A stretch of 64,000 nt of DNA, from assembly GCF_009391885.1 (NCBI RefSeq), contig NZ_VZII01000031.1:1-64000 (forward strand), given 5' to 3'. Below, one piece after another: positions 36,405-43,872 of the stretch. A model generated the notes under the pieces. It ran no database searches. It saw nothing but the letters and a program-made list of their open reading frames with translations, and was not told where the DNA came from. The position numbers and the translations under genes were made by a program. Source of the DNA: Pseudomonas sp. MN1F. GTDB taxonomy: Bacteria; Pseudomonadota; Gammaproteobacteria; Pseudomonadales; Pseudomonadaceae. Numbering within the stretch: position 1 is the stretch's first letter; every line of letters begins with the position of its first letter.

Positions 36405-36557
36405 ATGACCGGTAAACATGGCCTGGAAGACAAGAAACCGCTGTGGCAGCGGCTGGGTTGGCTGGTGCTGATCTGGGCGATGAGCGTGGCGGCCCTGGGC
36501 GTGGCCGCCTGGGTGATGCGGCTGTTCATGGGGGCAGCAGGCCTCACCACCCATTGA
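36405..36557 (+). CDS. small DUF2474-type membrane protein of the cio operon
   Basis: This 50-residue protein opens MTGKHGLEDKKPLWQRLGW and has one TM helix (residues about 18-42). It starts after AGGAGGG, 12 bases past cioB. DUF2474 proteins follow cioAB in many proteobacteria and resemble in size and place CydX/CydZ, which stabilise bd oxidases. That role is inferred by analogy. Confidence 0.88.
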   Translation: MTGKHGLEDKKPLWQRLGWLVLIWAMSVAALGVAAWVMRLFMGAAGLTTH

Positions 36558-36564
36558 GTGAAAG

Positions 36565-36583
36565 GGGGGCGCCTGGCGCCCCC
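36565..36583. terminator. bidirectional terminator between cioB operon and rlmG
   Basis: GGGGGCGC-CTG-GCGCCCCC forms an 8-bp GC stem between converging genes. Only short T runs flank it (TTT on the minus strand). Confidence 0.6.
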
Positions 36584-36587
36584 TGCC

Positions 36588-37712
36588 TTATTTGCGGGCC
36601 TTGAGGATCACGAACTTCGGCGTCGCAGCGACTTGCTCCACGCCACGGAACAGCCGCGCCAGCTTGCTGTGATAGCCCAGGTGGCGGTTGCCGACGATAT
36701 ACAGCGCGCCGCCCACCACCAGCGCCTCGCGTGCCTGCTGGAACATGCGCCAGGCGAGGAAGTCACCCACCACCTGCTGTTGATGGAAAGGTGGGTTGCA
36801 CAGCACCACGTCCAGCGACTGTTTTTCCACCCCGGCCAGGCCATCCCCCGGCATGACCGTGACTGGCCGCTCACCCAAGGCAGCTTGCCAGTTCTCCAGC
36901 GCCGACTGCACCGCCATGTACGATTCATCGACCAGGGTGAACTGCGCATCCGGGTTGGCCAGCGCGCTGGCAATGGCCAGCACGCCGTTGCCGCAGCCCA
37001 GGTCGGCTACGCGGGCGTTGCCCAGGTCGCGCGGCAGGTGGGGCAGAAAGGCACGGGTGCCGATATCCAGGCCTTCGCGGCAGAACACGTTGGCATGGTT
37101 GAGCAGTTCCAGTGCCGGCGTGTCGAGCCGGTAGCAAGTGGGGTAGGGCGACTTTGCAGCGGGGCGTTCGGCAACCGTGGCGGTCAGCAGGCGGGCCTTT
37201 TTCTGCGCCAGCGAAGCCTGCACCGGGCCGATGTACTTTTCCATCAGGTCGCCGGCCGCACGCGGCAGGTGCTTGATCATGGCTCCGGCAATCACCTGGG
37301 CGCCGGGTGCCAGGTGGCCTTGCAGGCGGATCAGTTGTTCTTCGAGCAGGGCCAGGGTCTTCGGCACGCGCACCAGCACACGGTCAAACGGTCCTTGCCA
37401 GTGCTCGCTGGCCGGCACGAAGGGTACGCTGTCGAACGCCTTGCCATTGCGCGCCAGGTTTTTCTCCAGCGCCATGTGCGCCAGGTGCGAGTCGCCGCTG
37501 CTGACTACCTGCAGATGATCGACCAGGCTGGCGGCCAAGGCGCCGAAGCTGTCGTTGAGCACCAGTACCCGGCTGGCAGTGCCCAGGCCCTGGGCATGCA
37601 ACTGCTCGAGCAGGTATTCATCGGCGGCATCGAAGGCCTGCAGCGGGTCGTTGGCCTGGTCCGGCTGGCGGATCAGGTCGAGTTCGGCGTAGGAGGTGGT
37701 CAACAGGGGCAT
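36588..37712 (-). CDS. rlmG: 23S rRNA (guanine1835-N2)-methyltransferase RlmG
   Basis: This 374-residue protein has an RsmC/RlmG two-lobed fold. The SAM motif VADLGCGNGVLAIASA and the catalytic NPPFHQQ motif lie in the C-terminal lobe. It modifies G1835 of 23S rRNA. The start at 37712 (MPLLTTSY) gives the usual length; the frame extends ten codons further without need. It converges on the cio operon. Confidence 0.92.
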   Translation of the reverse strand: MPLLTTSYAELDLIRQPDQANDPLQAFDAADEYLLEQLHAQGLGTASRVLVLNDSFGALAASLVDHLQVVSSGDSHLAHMALEKNLARNGKAFDSVPFVPASEHWQGPFDRVLVRVPKTLALLEEQLIRLQGHLAPGAQVIAGAMIKHLPRAAGDLMEKYIGPVQASLAQKKARLLTATVAERPAAKSPYPTCYRLDTPALELLNHANVFCREGLDIGTRAFLPHLPRDLGNARVADLGCGNGVLAIASALANPDAQFTLVDESYMAVQSALENWQAALGERPVTVMPGDGLAGVEKQSLDVVLCNPPFHQQQVVGDFLAWRMFQQAREALVVGGALYIVGNRHLGYHSKLARLFRGVEQVAATPKFVILKARK

Positions 37713-37805
37713 GGCGTCTGGCTCGGGTACGGATCTGCCCATGGCGGTTCGCCACGAGCTTTGCTGCGCGATTCTACAGGGCTTTGCCCGAGGCCGCAGG
37801 CCTGG

Positions 37806-38516
37806 CTACTGTTCGATCAGGCCGCGCATCATGGCGATGGCGATGGCGCCGGCCTTGTTGGCGGCGTTGGTCTTGGTGATGACGCTGCGGATATGGAAGT
37901 TCACCGTGCTTTGCGACAGTGACAGGATGCAGGTGACGTCGGCGGCGGTCTTGCCGGCGGCCGACCACTTGAGCACTTCGATTTCGCGCTCGCTCATTTT
38001 CAGCGGCGCGCTGAGCTTGGACAGGTGATATTCGCTGATGATCGCGTGCAGGGTGTGGCACAGCCACTGCACCTTGCCGGCTTTGTCGTACAGCTCGGCG
38101 ATGTTCACTGCGTTGCTTGGCCGGCAAATGCTGACCTGGCTCTCATTATGCTGAAGGTCATGCAAGGACTGCGTCCAGCCATGGCGCAGCCCGTGTGCGC
38201 AAGCTTGCTCGCGGAAGTCGGGTACTTCGCGGTACAGGTCGTCGGTCCATACTACCGGCATGGTCGAGGAGTGGCTTCGGGCCGCCGCTGCGTCCCGTTT
38301 GTAGAAGTCGTCACGCTGGTAGCGCTCGATCCATGCGACTGGATAGTTGCTGTAGAGGTACAGCCGTGGCGATTGCGCTGCCAGTTGAATGCGGACTTTC
38401 AGCCCCAGAAACATCATGTCCAGGTCTTGCGCCAGGTGCACAGCGAGGTCAAAAACCTTTTGCGGTGTGCTTTCGCTGATCAGCTGATGGAGATGCTCGT
38501 GATTCCATTGAAGCAT
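37806..38516 (-). CDS. ppoR: LuxR-family solo regulator (PpoR-like)
   Basis: This 236-residue protein has an N-terminal autoinducer-binding domain and a C-terminal LuxR HTH (LKMSEREIEVLKWSAAGKT, STVNFHIRSVITKTNA). The acyl-HSL pocket positions W, Y, D and W are kept (PVAWIERY, FYKRD, VVW), but the Pro after the Asp is Ala. No luxI is in the window, so it is a solo. In P. putida KT2440 the rlmG-neighbouring LuxR solo is PpoR, recalled from memory. The start at 38516 follows from the domain boundary. Confidence 0.86.
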   Translation of the reverse strand: MLQWNHEHLHQLISESTPQKVFDLAVHLAQDLDMMFLGLKVRIQLAAQSPRLYLYSNYPVAWIERYQRDDFYKRDAAAARSHSSTMPVVWTDDLYREVPDFREQACAHGLRHGWTQSLHDLQHNESQVSICRPSNAVNIAELYDKAGKVQWLCHTLHAIISEYHLSKLSAPLKMSEREIEVLKWSAAGKTAADVTCILSLSQSTVNFHIRSVITKTNAANKAGAIAIAMMRGLIEQ

Positions 38517-38729
38517 CTGTCTCACTCCCTCGACGGTTACTGTTCCAATCCGTTTGCATACCGGGAGGATTGTAGGAAAAGTCCGAGCGTTGTGTTGGGA
38601 TTTTTTGTTATAGAAGCCGCATCTTTCATTAAACCTGACGCGATCACCGTGTTGTGGCCCTACATTCCAGCGGTTTTTATCCGGGCCGCTTTGCGCGACA
38701 CTGGGCGCACGCCTTACACGGAGCCCGAC

Positions 38730-39506
38730 ATGACCGCCAGTGCCGACAAATTTACCCGCCAGACCCTGCTCGACGTCCAGCCGCTGACGCCGAACCTGTT
38801 CAGCCTGCGGGTTACGCGCGATCCAGGGTTTCGCTTCCGGGCCGGCCAGTTCGCTCGGCTGGGCGTGACCAAGGCCGATGGCAGCGTGGTCTGGCGTGCC
38901 TATTCGATGGTCAGTGCCCCCCATGATGAATACCTCGATTTCTTTTCAATCGTGGTGCCGGGTGGCGAATTCACCAGCGAGCTGAGCCGCCTGGGCGAGG
39001 GCGATACCTTGTTGATCGACCGTCAGGCGTTCGGCTACCTGACCCTTGATCGCTTTGTCGGTGGCCGAGACCTGTGGCTGCTGGCGACCGGCACCGGCAT
39101 CGCGCCCTTCATGTCGATCCTGCAGGACTTTGAAGCCTGGGAGCGTTTCGACGCCATCAAGCTGGTGTATTCGGTGCGCGAGGCGAAAGAGCTGGCGTAT
39201 GTAGACGACATCGCCGGGTTGGAGCAGCGTGATTACCTGGCCGAATTCGCTGGCAAGCTGCAGTTCATTCCAGTGGTGACCCGTGAGCAGCACCCAGGGG
39301 CATTGAATGCGCGTATCACCACGCTGATCGAGAATGGCGAGCTGGAAAAGGCAGCGGGCCTGGCGCTGTCGCCCGAGCATTCGCGGATCATGCTGTGTGG
39401 CAACCCTGAGATGATCGACGAGACGCGCAAGGTGCTCAAGGCGCGTGACCTGCAACTGAGCCTGAGCAAGCGGCCGGGGCAGGTGGCGGTGGAAAACTAC
39501 TGGTGA
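38730..39506 (+). CDS. fpr: ferredoxin/flavodoxin-NADP+ reductase
   Basis: This 258-residue FNR has an N-terminal FAD domain (RAGQFARLG, WRAYSMVSAP) and a C-terminal NADP domain (LLATGTGIAPFMSIL, MLCGNPEM). It moves electrons between NADPH and ferredoxin or flavodoxin for FeS assembly and oxidative defence. The ATG follows GGAG at 38720-38723; the open frame extends far upstream as antisense of ppoR. P. putida has more than one fpr, so the exact paralog is not fixed. Confidence 0.9.
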   Translation: MTASADKFTRQTLLDVQPLTPNLFSLRVTRDPGFRFRAGQFARLGVTKADGSVVWRAYSMVSAPHDEYLDFFSIVVPGGEFTSELSRLGEGDTLLIDRQAFGYLTLDRFVGGRDLWLLATGTGIAPFMSILQDFEAWERFDAIKLVYSVREAKELAYVDDIAGLEQRDYLAEFAGKLQFIPVVTREQHPGALNARITTLIENGELEKAAGLALSPEHSRIMLCGNPEMIDETRKVLKARDLQLSLSKRPGQVAVENYW

Positions 39507-39512
39507 TGCAAA

Positions 39513-39531
39513 GGGGCCGCCATGCGGCCCC
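39513..39531. terminator. bidirectional hairpin between fpr and mscL
   Basis: GGGGCCGC-CAT-GCGGCCCC is a perfect 8-bp stem between the converging stops. On the minus strand it is followed by TTTGCATC. Confidence 0.65.
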
Positions 39532-39538
39532 CGCTATT

Positions 39539-39958
39539 TCAAGGCAAGCGATTCTGATTCTGCGCCTTGAGCAGGTCGCGAATCTCGGTCAGCAAGGTTT
39601 CCTGCGGCGTCGGTACCGGCGGTGCGGACGGCGCTGCGGCTTCTTCACGCTTGAGCTGGTTGATCGCTTTCACGCCCATGAAGATGGCGAAGGCAACGAT
39701 GATGAAGTCGATCACGGTCTGGATGAACTTGCCATAGGCCAGGACCACGGCCGGTACATCACCTTCGGCAGCCTTCAGGGTGATTGCCAGGTCGCTGAAG
39801 TCGACGCCGCCGATCAGCAGCCCCAGTGGTGGCATCACCACGTCTCCGACGAACGAGGAGACGATCTTGCCAAAGGCCGCGCCGATGATGATACCGACCG
39901 CCATGTCGACGACATTACCTTTGACCGCGAAGGCCTTGAACTCACTGAGCATGCCCAT
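39539..39958 (-). CDS. mscL: large-conductance mechanosensitive channel MscL
   Basis: This 139-residue protein opens MGMLSEFKAFAVKGNVVDMAVGIIIGAAFGKIV, the canonical MscL N-terminus and TM1. TM2 lies at about 77-98, then a cytoplasmic helix. It opens under membrane tension to release solutes after osmotic downshock. The start at 39958 has AAGGAA before it; the frame to 40018 is unsupported. Confidence 0.96.
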   Translation of the reverse strand: MGMLSEFKAFAVKGNVVDMAVGIIIGAAFGKIVSSFVGDVVMPPLGLLIGGVDFSDLAITLKAAEGDVPAVVLAYGKFIQTVIDFIIVAFAIFMGVKAINQLKREEAAAPSAPPVPTPQETLLTEIRDLLKAQNQNRLP

Positions 39959-40134
39959 GTTTGATTCCTTGTAACAAATGGTGAGGTTAACGCAGTGTAA
40001 GCCACTTGAACGCTTCATGCGTTGGCATCAGGGGTACTGACTGCGGTTAGAACGAATAGTTTTGTCGCATCTCGACCGGTTCGAGACACGTCGGCCTCGG
40101 CTATCATGGCGGTTTTTTCCAGGAGACCCTGCCC

Positions 40135-41502
40135 ATGGCCAAGGCCAAGCGCTTGTATGGCTGCACCGAGTGCGGCGCGACCTTCCCCAAATGGGCCGGC
40201 CAGTGTGCCGACTGCGGGGCCTGGAACACCCTGGTCGAAACCATGATCGAGAGCGGCGGTGCGGCGGCCCCCAGCGGACGCGCCGGCTGGACCGGGCAGC
40301 AGGCGCAGATCAAGACCCTGGCCGAAGTCAGCGTCGAAGAGATCCCGCGCTTCACCACCAGCAGCACCGAACTCGACCGCGTGCTCGGCGGTGGCCTGGT
40401 CGATGGTTCGGTGGTGCTGATCGGCGGTGACCCGGGGATCGGCAAGTCGACCATCCTGCTGCAAACCCTGTGCAACATCGCCACAGCAATGCCCGCGTTG
40501 TACGTCACCGGTGAAGAGTCGCAGCAACAGGTGGCCATGCGCTCGCGGCGCCTGGGCCTGCCTCAGGAGCAGCTCAAGGTGATGACCGAGACCTGCATCG
40601 AAACCATCATCGCCACCGCGCGGGTGGAAAAGCCCCGGGTCATGGTGATCGACTCGATCCAGACCATCTTTACCGAGCAGTTGCAGTCCGCCCCCGGCGG
40701 CGTGGCCCAGGTCCGCGAGAGCACGGCGTTGCTGGTGCGTTATGCCAAGCAGAGCGGCACGGCAATCTTCCTGGTCGGCCACGTCACCAAGGAAGGCTCG
40801 CTGGCCGGGCCGCGCGTGCTGGAACACATGGTCGATACCGTGCTGTATTTCGAGGGCGAGTCCGACGGCCGCCTGCGCCTGTTGCGGGCTGTGAAGAACC
40901 GCTTTGGCGCGGTCAACGAACTGGGTGTGTTCGGCATGACCGACCGTGGCTTGAAAGAGGTGTCCAACCCGTCGGCAATCTTCCTCAACCGTACCCAGGA
41001 AGAAGTGCCCGGTAGCGTGGTCATGGCCACCTGGGAAGGTACCCGGCCGATGCTGGTCGAGGTGCAGGCGCTGGTCGATGACAGCCACCTGGCCAACCCG
41101 CGGCGGGTCACCTTGGGCCTGGACCAGAACCGCCTGGCCATGCTGCTGGCGGTATTGCACCGGCATGGTGGCATTCCCACCCACGACCAGGACGTGTTCC
41201 TCAACGTGGTCGGTGGGGTGAAGGTGCTGGAAACGGCCTCGGACCTGGCGTTGCTGGCAGCGGTGATGTCCAGCCTGCGCAACCGGCCGTTGGCCCATGG
41301 GCTGCTGGTGTTTGGCGAGATCGGCTTGTCTGGCGAGGTGCGGCCTGTGCCCAGTGGCCAGGAGCGCCTGAAAGAAGCGGCCAAGCATGGCTTCAAGCGT
41401 GCCATCGTGCCCAAGGGCAATGCGCCGAAGGAGCCGCCGGCGGGGTTGCAGGTGATTGCCGTGACCCGCCTGGAGCAGGCGCTGGATGCGTTGTTCGAAT
41501 AA
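40135..41502 (+). CDS. radA: DNA repair protein RadA
   Basis: This 455-residue RecA-like ATPase has an N-terminal C4 zinc finger (CTECG...CADCG, residues about 8-28), Walker A GDPGIGKST, the RadA-specific KNRFG motif, and a C-terminal Lon-like domain (VFLNVVGGVKV, EIGLSGEVRPV). It drives branch migration during recombination. It follows AGGAGA and converges on a permease gene with a shared terminator. Confidence 0.96.
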   Translation: MAKAKRLYGCTECGATFPKWAGQCADCGAWNTLVETMIESGGAAAPSGRAGWTGQQAQIKTLAEVSVEEIPRFTTSSTELDRVLGGGLVDGSVVLIGGDPGIGKSTILLQTLCNIATAMPALYVTGEESQQQVAMRSRRLGLPQEQLKVMTETCIETIIATARVEKPRVMVIDSIQTIFTEQLQSAPGGVAQVRESTALLVRYAKQSGTAIFLVGHVTKEGSLAGPRVLEHMVDTVLYFEGESDGRLRLLRAVKNRFGAVNELGVFGMTDRGLKEVSNPSAIFLNRTQEEVPGSVVMATWEGTRPMLVEVQALVDDSHLANPRRVTLGLDQNRLAMLLAVLHRHGGIPTHDQDVFLNVVGGVKVLETASDLALLAAVMSSLRNRPLAHGLLVFGEIGLSGEVRPVPSGQERLKEAAKHGFKRAIVPKGNAPKEPPAGLQVIAVTRLEQALDALFE

Positions 41503-41510
41503 ATGAAAAA

Positions 41511-41541
41511 GGGGGAGCCGATGATGCGCATCGGCTCCCCC
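41511..41541 (-). terminator. terminator of the NAT permease gene, also facing radA
   Basis: GGGGGAGCCGATG and CATCGGCTCCCCC form a perfect 13-bp stem with a 5-base loop. On the minus strand TTTTTCATTTATT follows, a good rho-independent terminator for the permease. It can also stop radA transcription. Confidence 0.88.
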
Positions 41542-41563
41542 TACCTCACCGCTCAGTCAGCGA

Positions 41564-43081
41564 TCAATGTTCGGCAACCGCACTGCGCCTGGGCGCCTGG
41601 TTGCCGTGCTCGTCAAGCTCCATCACTGGCACTTCGTTGCCATCGGCATCAAACAGCTTGCCATCCTTGAAGTAGTCGCCATCACGCAGGCACGAGATGT
41701 CCGAGTACTGGATGGTGCGCTCGTAGGCCGCAGCGAATACCGACTGGTTCTCCGAGTTGCCCGTCTTGAAGTGGTTGAACAGCAGGTTCAGCAGGATGGC
41801 CATGATTGCCGCCGAGCTGATACCCGAGTGGAAGATGGTCTCGAACCAGTTCGGGAAGTTGTGGTAGAAGGTCGGCGCGGCGATCGGGATCATGCCGAAG
41901 CCCAGCGAGGCAGCGACGATGATCAAGTTGACGTTGTTCTTGTAGTTGACCTTCGACAGGGTGCGGATGCCGCTGGCGGCCACGGTGCCGAACAGCACGA
42001 TGCCCGCGCCACCCAGTACCGGAGTCGGTACGGCGGCAATCACCCGGCCCATCACCGGCAGCAGGCCAAGCACCACCAGGATCACGCCACCGGTGGCCAC
42101 CACGTAGCGGCTCTTGACCCCGGTCACGGCCACCAGGCCGACGTTCTGGGCAAAGGCGCTCTGGGTGAATGAACCGAAGATCGGCGCCAGGATGCTCGAT
42201 GCCATGTCGGCACGCAGGCCGTTGCCCAGGCGCTTGGAGTCGACCTTGGTGTCGATGATTTCGCCCACGGCGAGGATGTCGGCCGAGGTTTCCACCAAGG
42301 TCACCATGATCACGATGCACATCGACAGGATCGCGGCGATGTGGAATTCCGGCATGCCGAAATGGAACGGGGTGGGGAAGGCGAACATCGGGCCCTGGCT
42401 GACCTTGCTGAAATCGGTCATGCCCAGCGCCCAGGCGATCAGCGTGCCGACCACCATGGCCATCAGGATCGACAGCCGCGAGATGGTTGCGCTGCCCAGC
42501 TTGCTCAGCACCAGCACGATAGCGAAGGTCAGGCCGGCCAGGCCGATGTTGGCCACGCTGCCGAACTCCGGTGAGGCGCTATTGCCGCCCATCACCCAGC
42601 GCGCGGCAACCGGCATCAGGGTCAGGCCGATGGTGGTGATGACGATACCGGTCACCAGCGGCGGGAAGAACTTGGTAATGCGCGAGAACACCGGGGTGAT
42701 CAGGAAACCGATCACCGAAGCTGCCATGACCGCGCCGAGCACGCCCGGCAGGCCACCACCGCCCTCGCTGCTGAGGATGGCGCCCATGGTCGCCACGCCA
42801 GCGAACGACACGCCCTGCACCAGCGGCAACTGGCAACCGAAGAATGGGATGCCCAGCGTTTGCAGCAAGGTCGCCAGGCCCCCGGCAAACAGCGAAGCGG
42901 CGATCAACATGCCGATCTCGGCACCGTTGAGGCCGGCTGCCTGACCCAGGATCAGGGGTACCGCGACGATCCCGCCATACATGGTCAGCACATGCTGCAG
43001 ACCATAGGCCAGGTTGGCACCCAACCCGAGGTTTTCGTCCTCGGGGCGCTGGGCGGGAGACGTGCTAGGGGACGTAGTCAT
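41564..43081 (-). CDS. NAT/NCS2-family xanthine/uracil-type permease
   Basis: This 505-residue membrane protein has about 14 TM segments. The NAT signature is QNVGLVAVTG, and the uracil/xanthine family opening is GLQHVLTMYGGIVAVPLILG. An extended acidic C-terminal tail follows TM14. Bacterial homologs are proton symporters for xanthine, urate or uracil, and the substrate cannot be fixed here. A perfect ATTGTATACAAT palindrome lies 68 bases before the start. Confidence 0.88.
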   Translation of the reverse strand: MTTSPSTSPAQRPEDENLGLGANLAYGLQHVLTMYGGIVAVPLILGQAAGLNGAEIGMLIAASLFAGGLATLLQTLGIPFFGCQLPLVQGVSFAGVATMGAILSSEGGGGLPGVLGAVMAASVIGFLITPVFSRITKFFPPLVTGIVITTIGLTLMPVAARWVMGGNSASPEFGSVANIGLAGLTFAIVLVLSKLGSATISRLSILMAMVVGTLIAWALGMTDFSKVSQGPMFAFPTPFHFGMPEFHIAAILSMCIVIMVTLVETSADILAVGEIIDTKVDSKRLGNGLRADMASSILAPIFGSFTQSAFAQNVGLVAVTGVKSRYVVATGGVILVVLGLLPVMGRVIAAVPTPVLGGAGIVLFGTVAASGIRTLSKVNYKNNVNLIIVAASLGFGMIPIAAPTFYHNFPNWFETIFHSGISSAAIMAILLNLLFNHFKTGNSENQSVFAAAYERTIQYSDISCLRDGDYFKDGKLFDADGNEVPVMELDEHGNQAPRRSAVAEH

Positions 43082-43148
43082 GGAGCAGGCTCTCTGTTTA
43101 TTGTTGTGGCGCTACTGTAGACACTTCCTACAAATCATTGCTACATAA

Positions 43149-43160
43149 ATTGTATACAAT
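43149..43160. promoter_or_regulatory. candidate GntR-type operator upstream of the NAT permease
   Basis: ATTGTATACAAT is a perfect 12-base palindrome in an AT-rich stretch (43121-43175). TTGTATACAA-type sites are bound by FadR/VanR-subfamily GntR repressors. No gntR gene is in the window. The rest of 43082-43341 shows no gene. Confidence 0.5.
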
Positions 43161-43341
43161 ATTTTGATTGGAGCGCGAACAGCTGGCCTTGCAATGTGTG
43201 CAGAACCTCAATGCAGAAGGCGTACCAAGTTATTCAATGCGGTGCTAGAGGGGTGTGTACAAAGCACTGCTACCCAGGCAGAAAGCTGTCTGGGTAGACA
43301 AGAAACAGAAGGTGGGAAGGCTGTTAGCCAGCTAACAGATT

Positions 43342-43707
43342 CTATTCTTCGATGAGTTCGCGCAGCTCGCGCATCATTTCGGTGCCATCGGCCAGGTTCA
43401 ATTCCACAAGACGGTGCAAATGGGACATTGAGTCGACGTCGATGTACAGGCAGATGAAGCCCAGGCGGGTGGGCTCCTCATGGCGCAGTTCCACCTGCAT
43501 TTGTACCCGCACCTCGGGGTTCAGGTGGATGACCGCATCGAAGTCCTGGGTCAGGTCGGCGTCCCAGGGTTCGGGGCATTTGACCAGCATGCCCTTGAGC
43601 GACACATCCAACAGTTTTACCGGCCAGCGGCGGTCGCCCTGGCGCAGTTCGGTGGGGGCATCGAAATCGATGCGCTGGAAGCGGCGGCGTTCGTCGTGAT
43701 CGCTCAT
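43342..43707 (-). CDS. PilZ-domain c-di-GMP-binding protein
   Basis: This 121-residue single-domain PilZ protein has the c-di-GMP motif RxxxR at residues 8-12 (RRFQR) and DxSxxG at 34-39 (DVSLKG), both intact. It should bind c-di-GMP, and its output partner is unknown. The start at 43707 (MSDHDERRRF) follows GAGGACCTGCCC upstream; the frame extends seven codons further. It is divergent from cstA. Confidence 0.9.
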   Translation of the reverse strand: MSDHDERRRFQRIDFDAPTELRQGDRRWPVKLLDVSLKGMLVKCPEPWDADLTQDFDAVIHLNPEVRVQMQVELRHEEPTRLGFICLYIDVDSMSHLHRLVELNLADGTEMMRELRELIEE

Positions 43708-43872
43708 GGGCAGGTCCTCGGGTGACATCCTGACTATAGTTAGTTGGATATGTGCATCAGGTACCGCAATCTGGCCGCAGAGGCTCTAGACCAAAGCAAG
43801 TGTGGCAATGCGCGATGACACGCCCTAGACTCGATGGGCGGTCTTTTCCAATCCACCAGCTGGAAGCAAACC

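Noticed and set aside
34458..36554. A 698-codon minus-strand frame opposite cioAB
   Set aside because: Same antisense artefact; cioA and cioB are unmistakable on the other strand.
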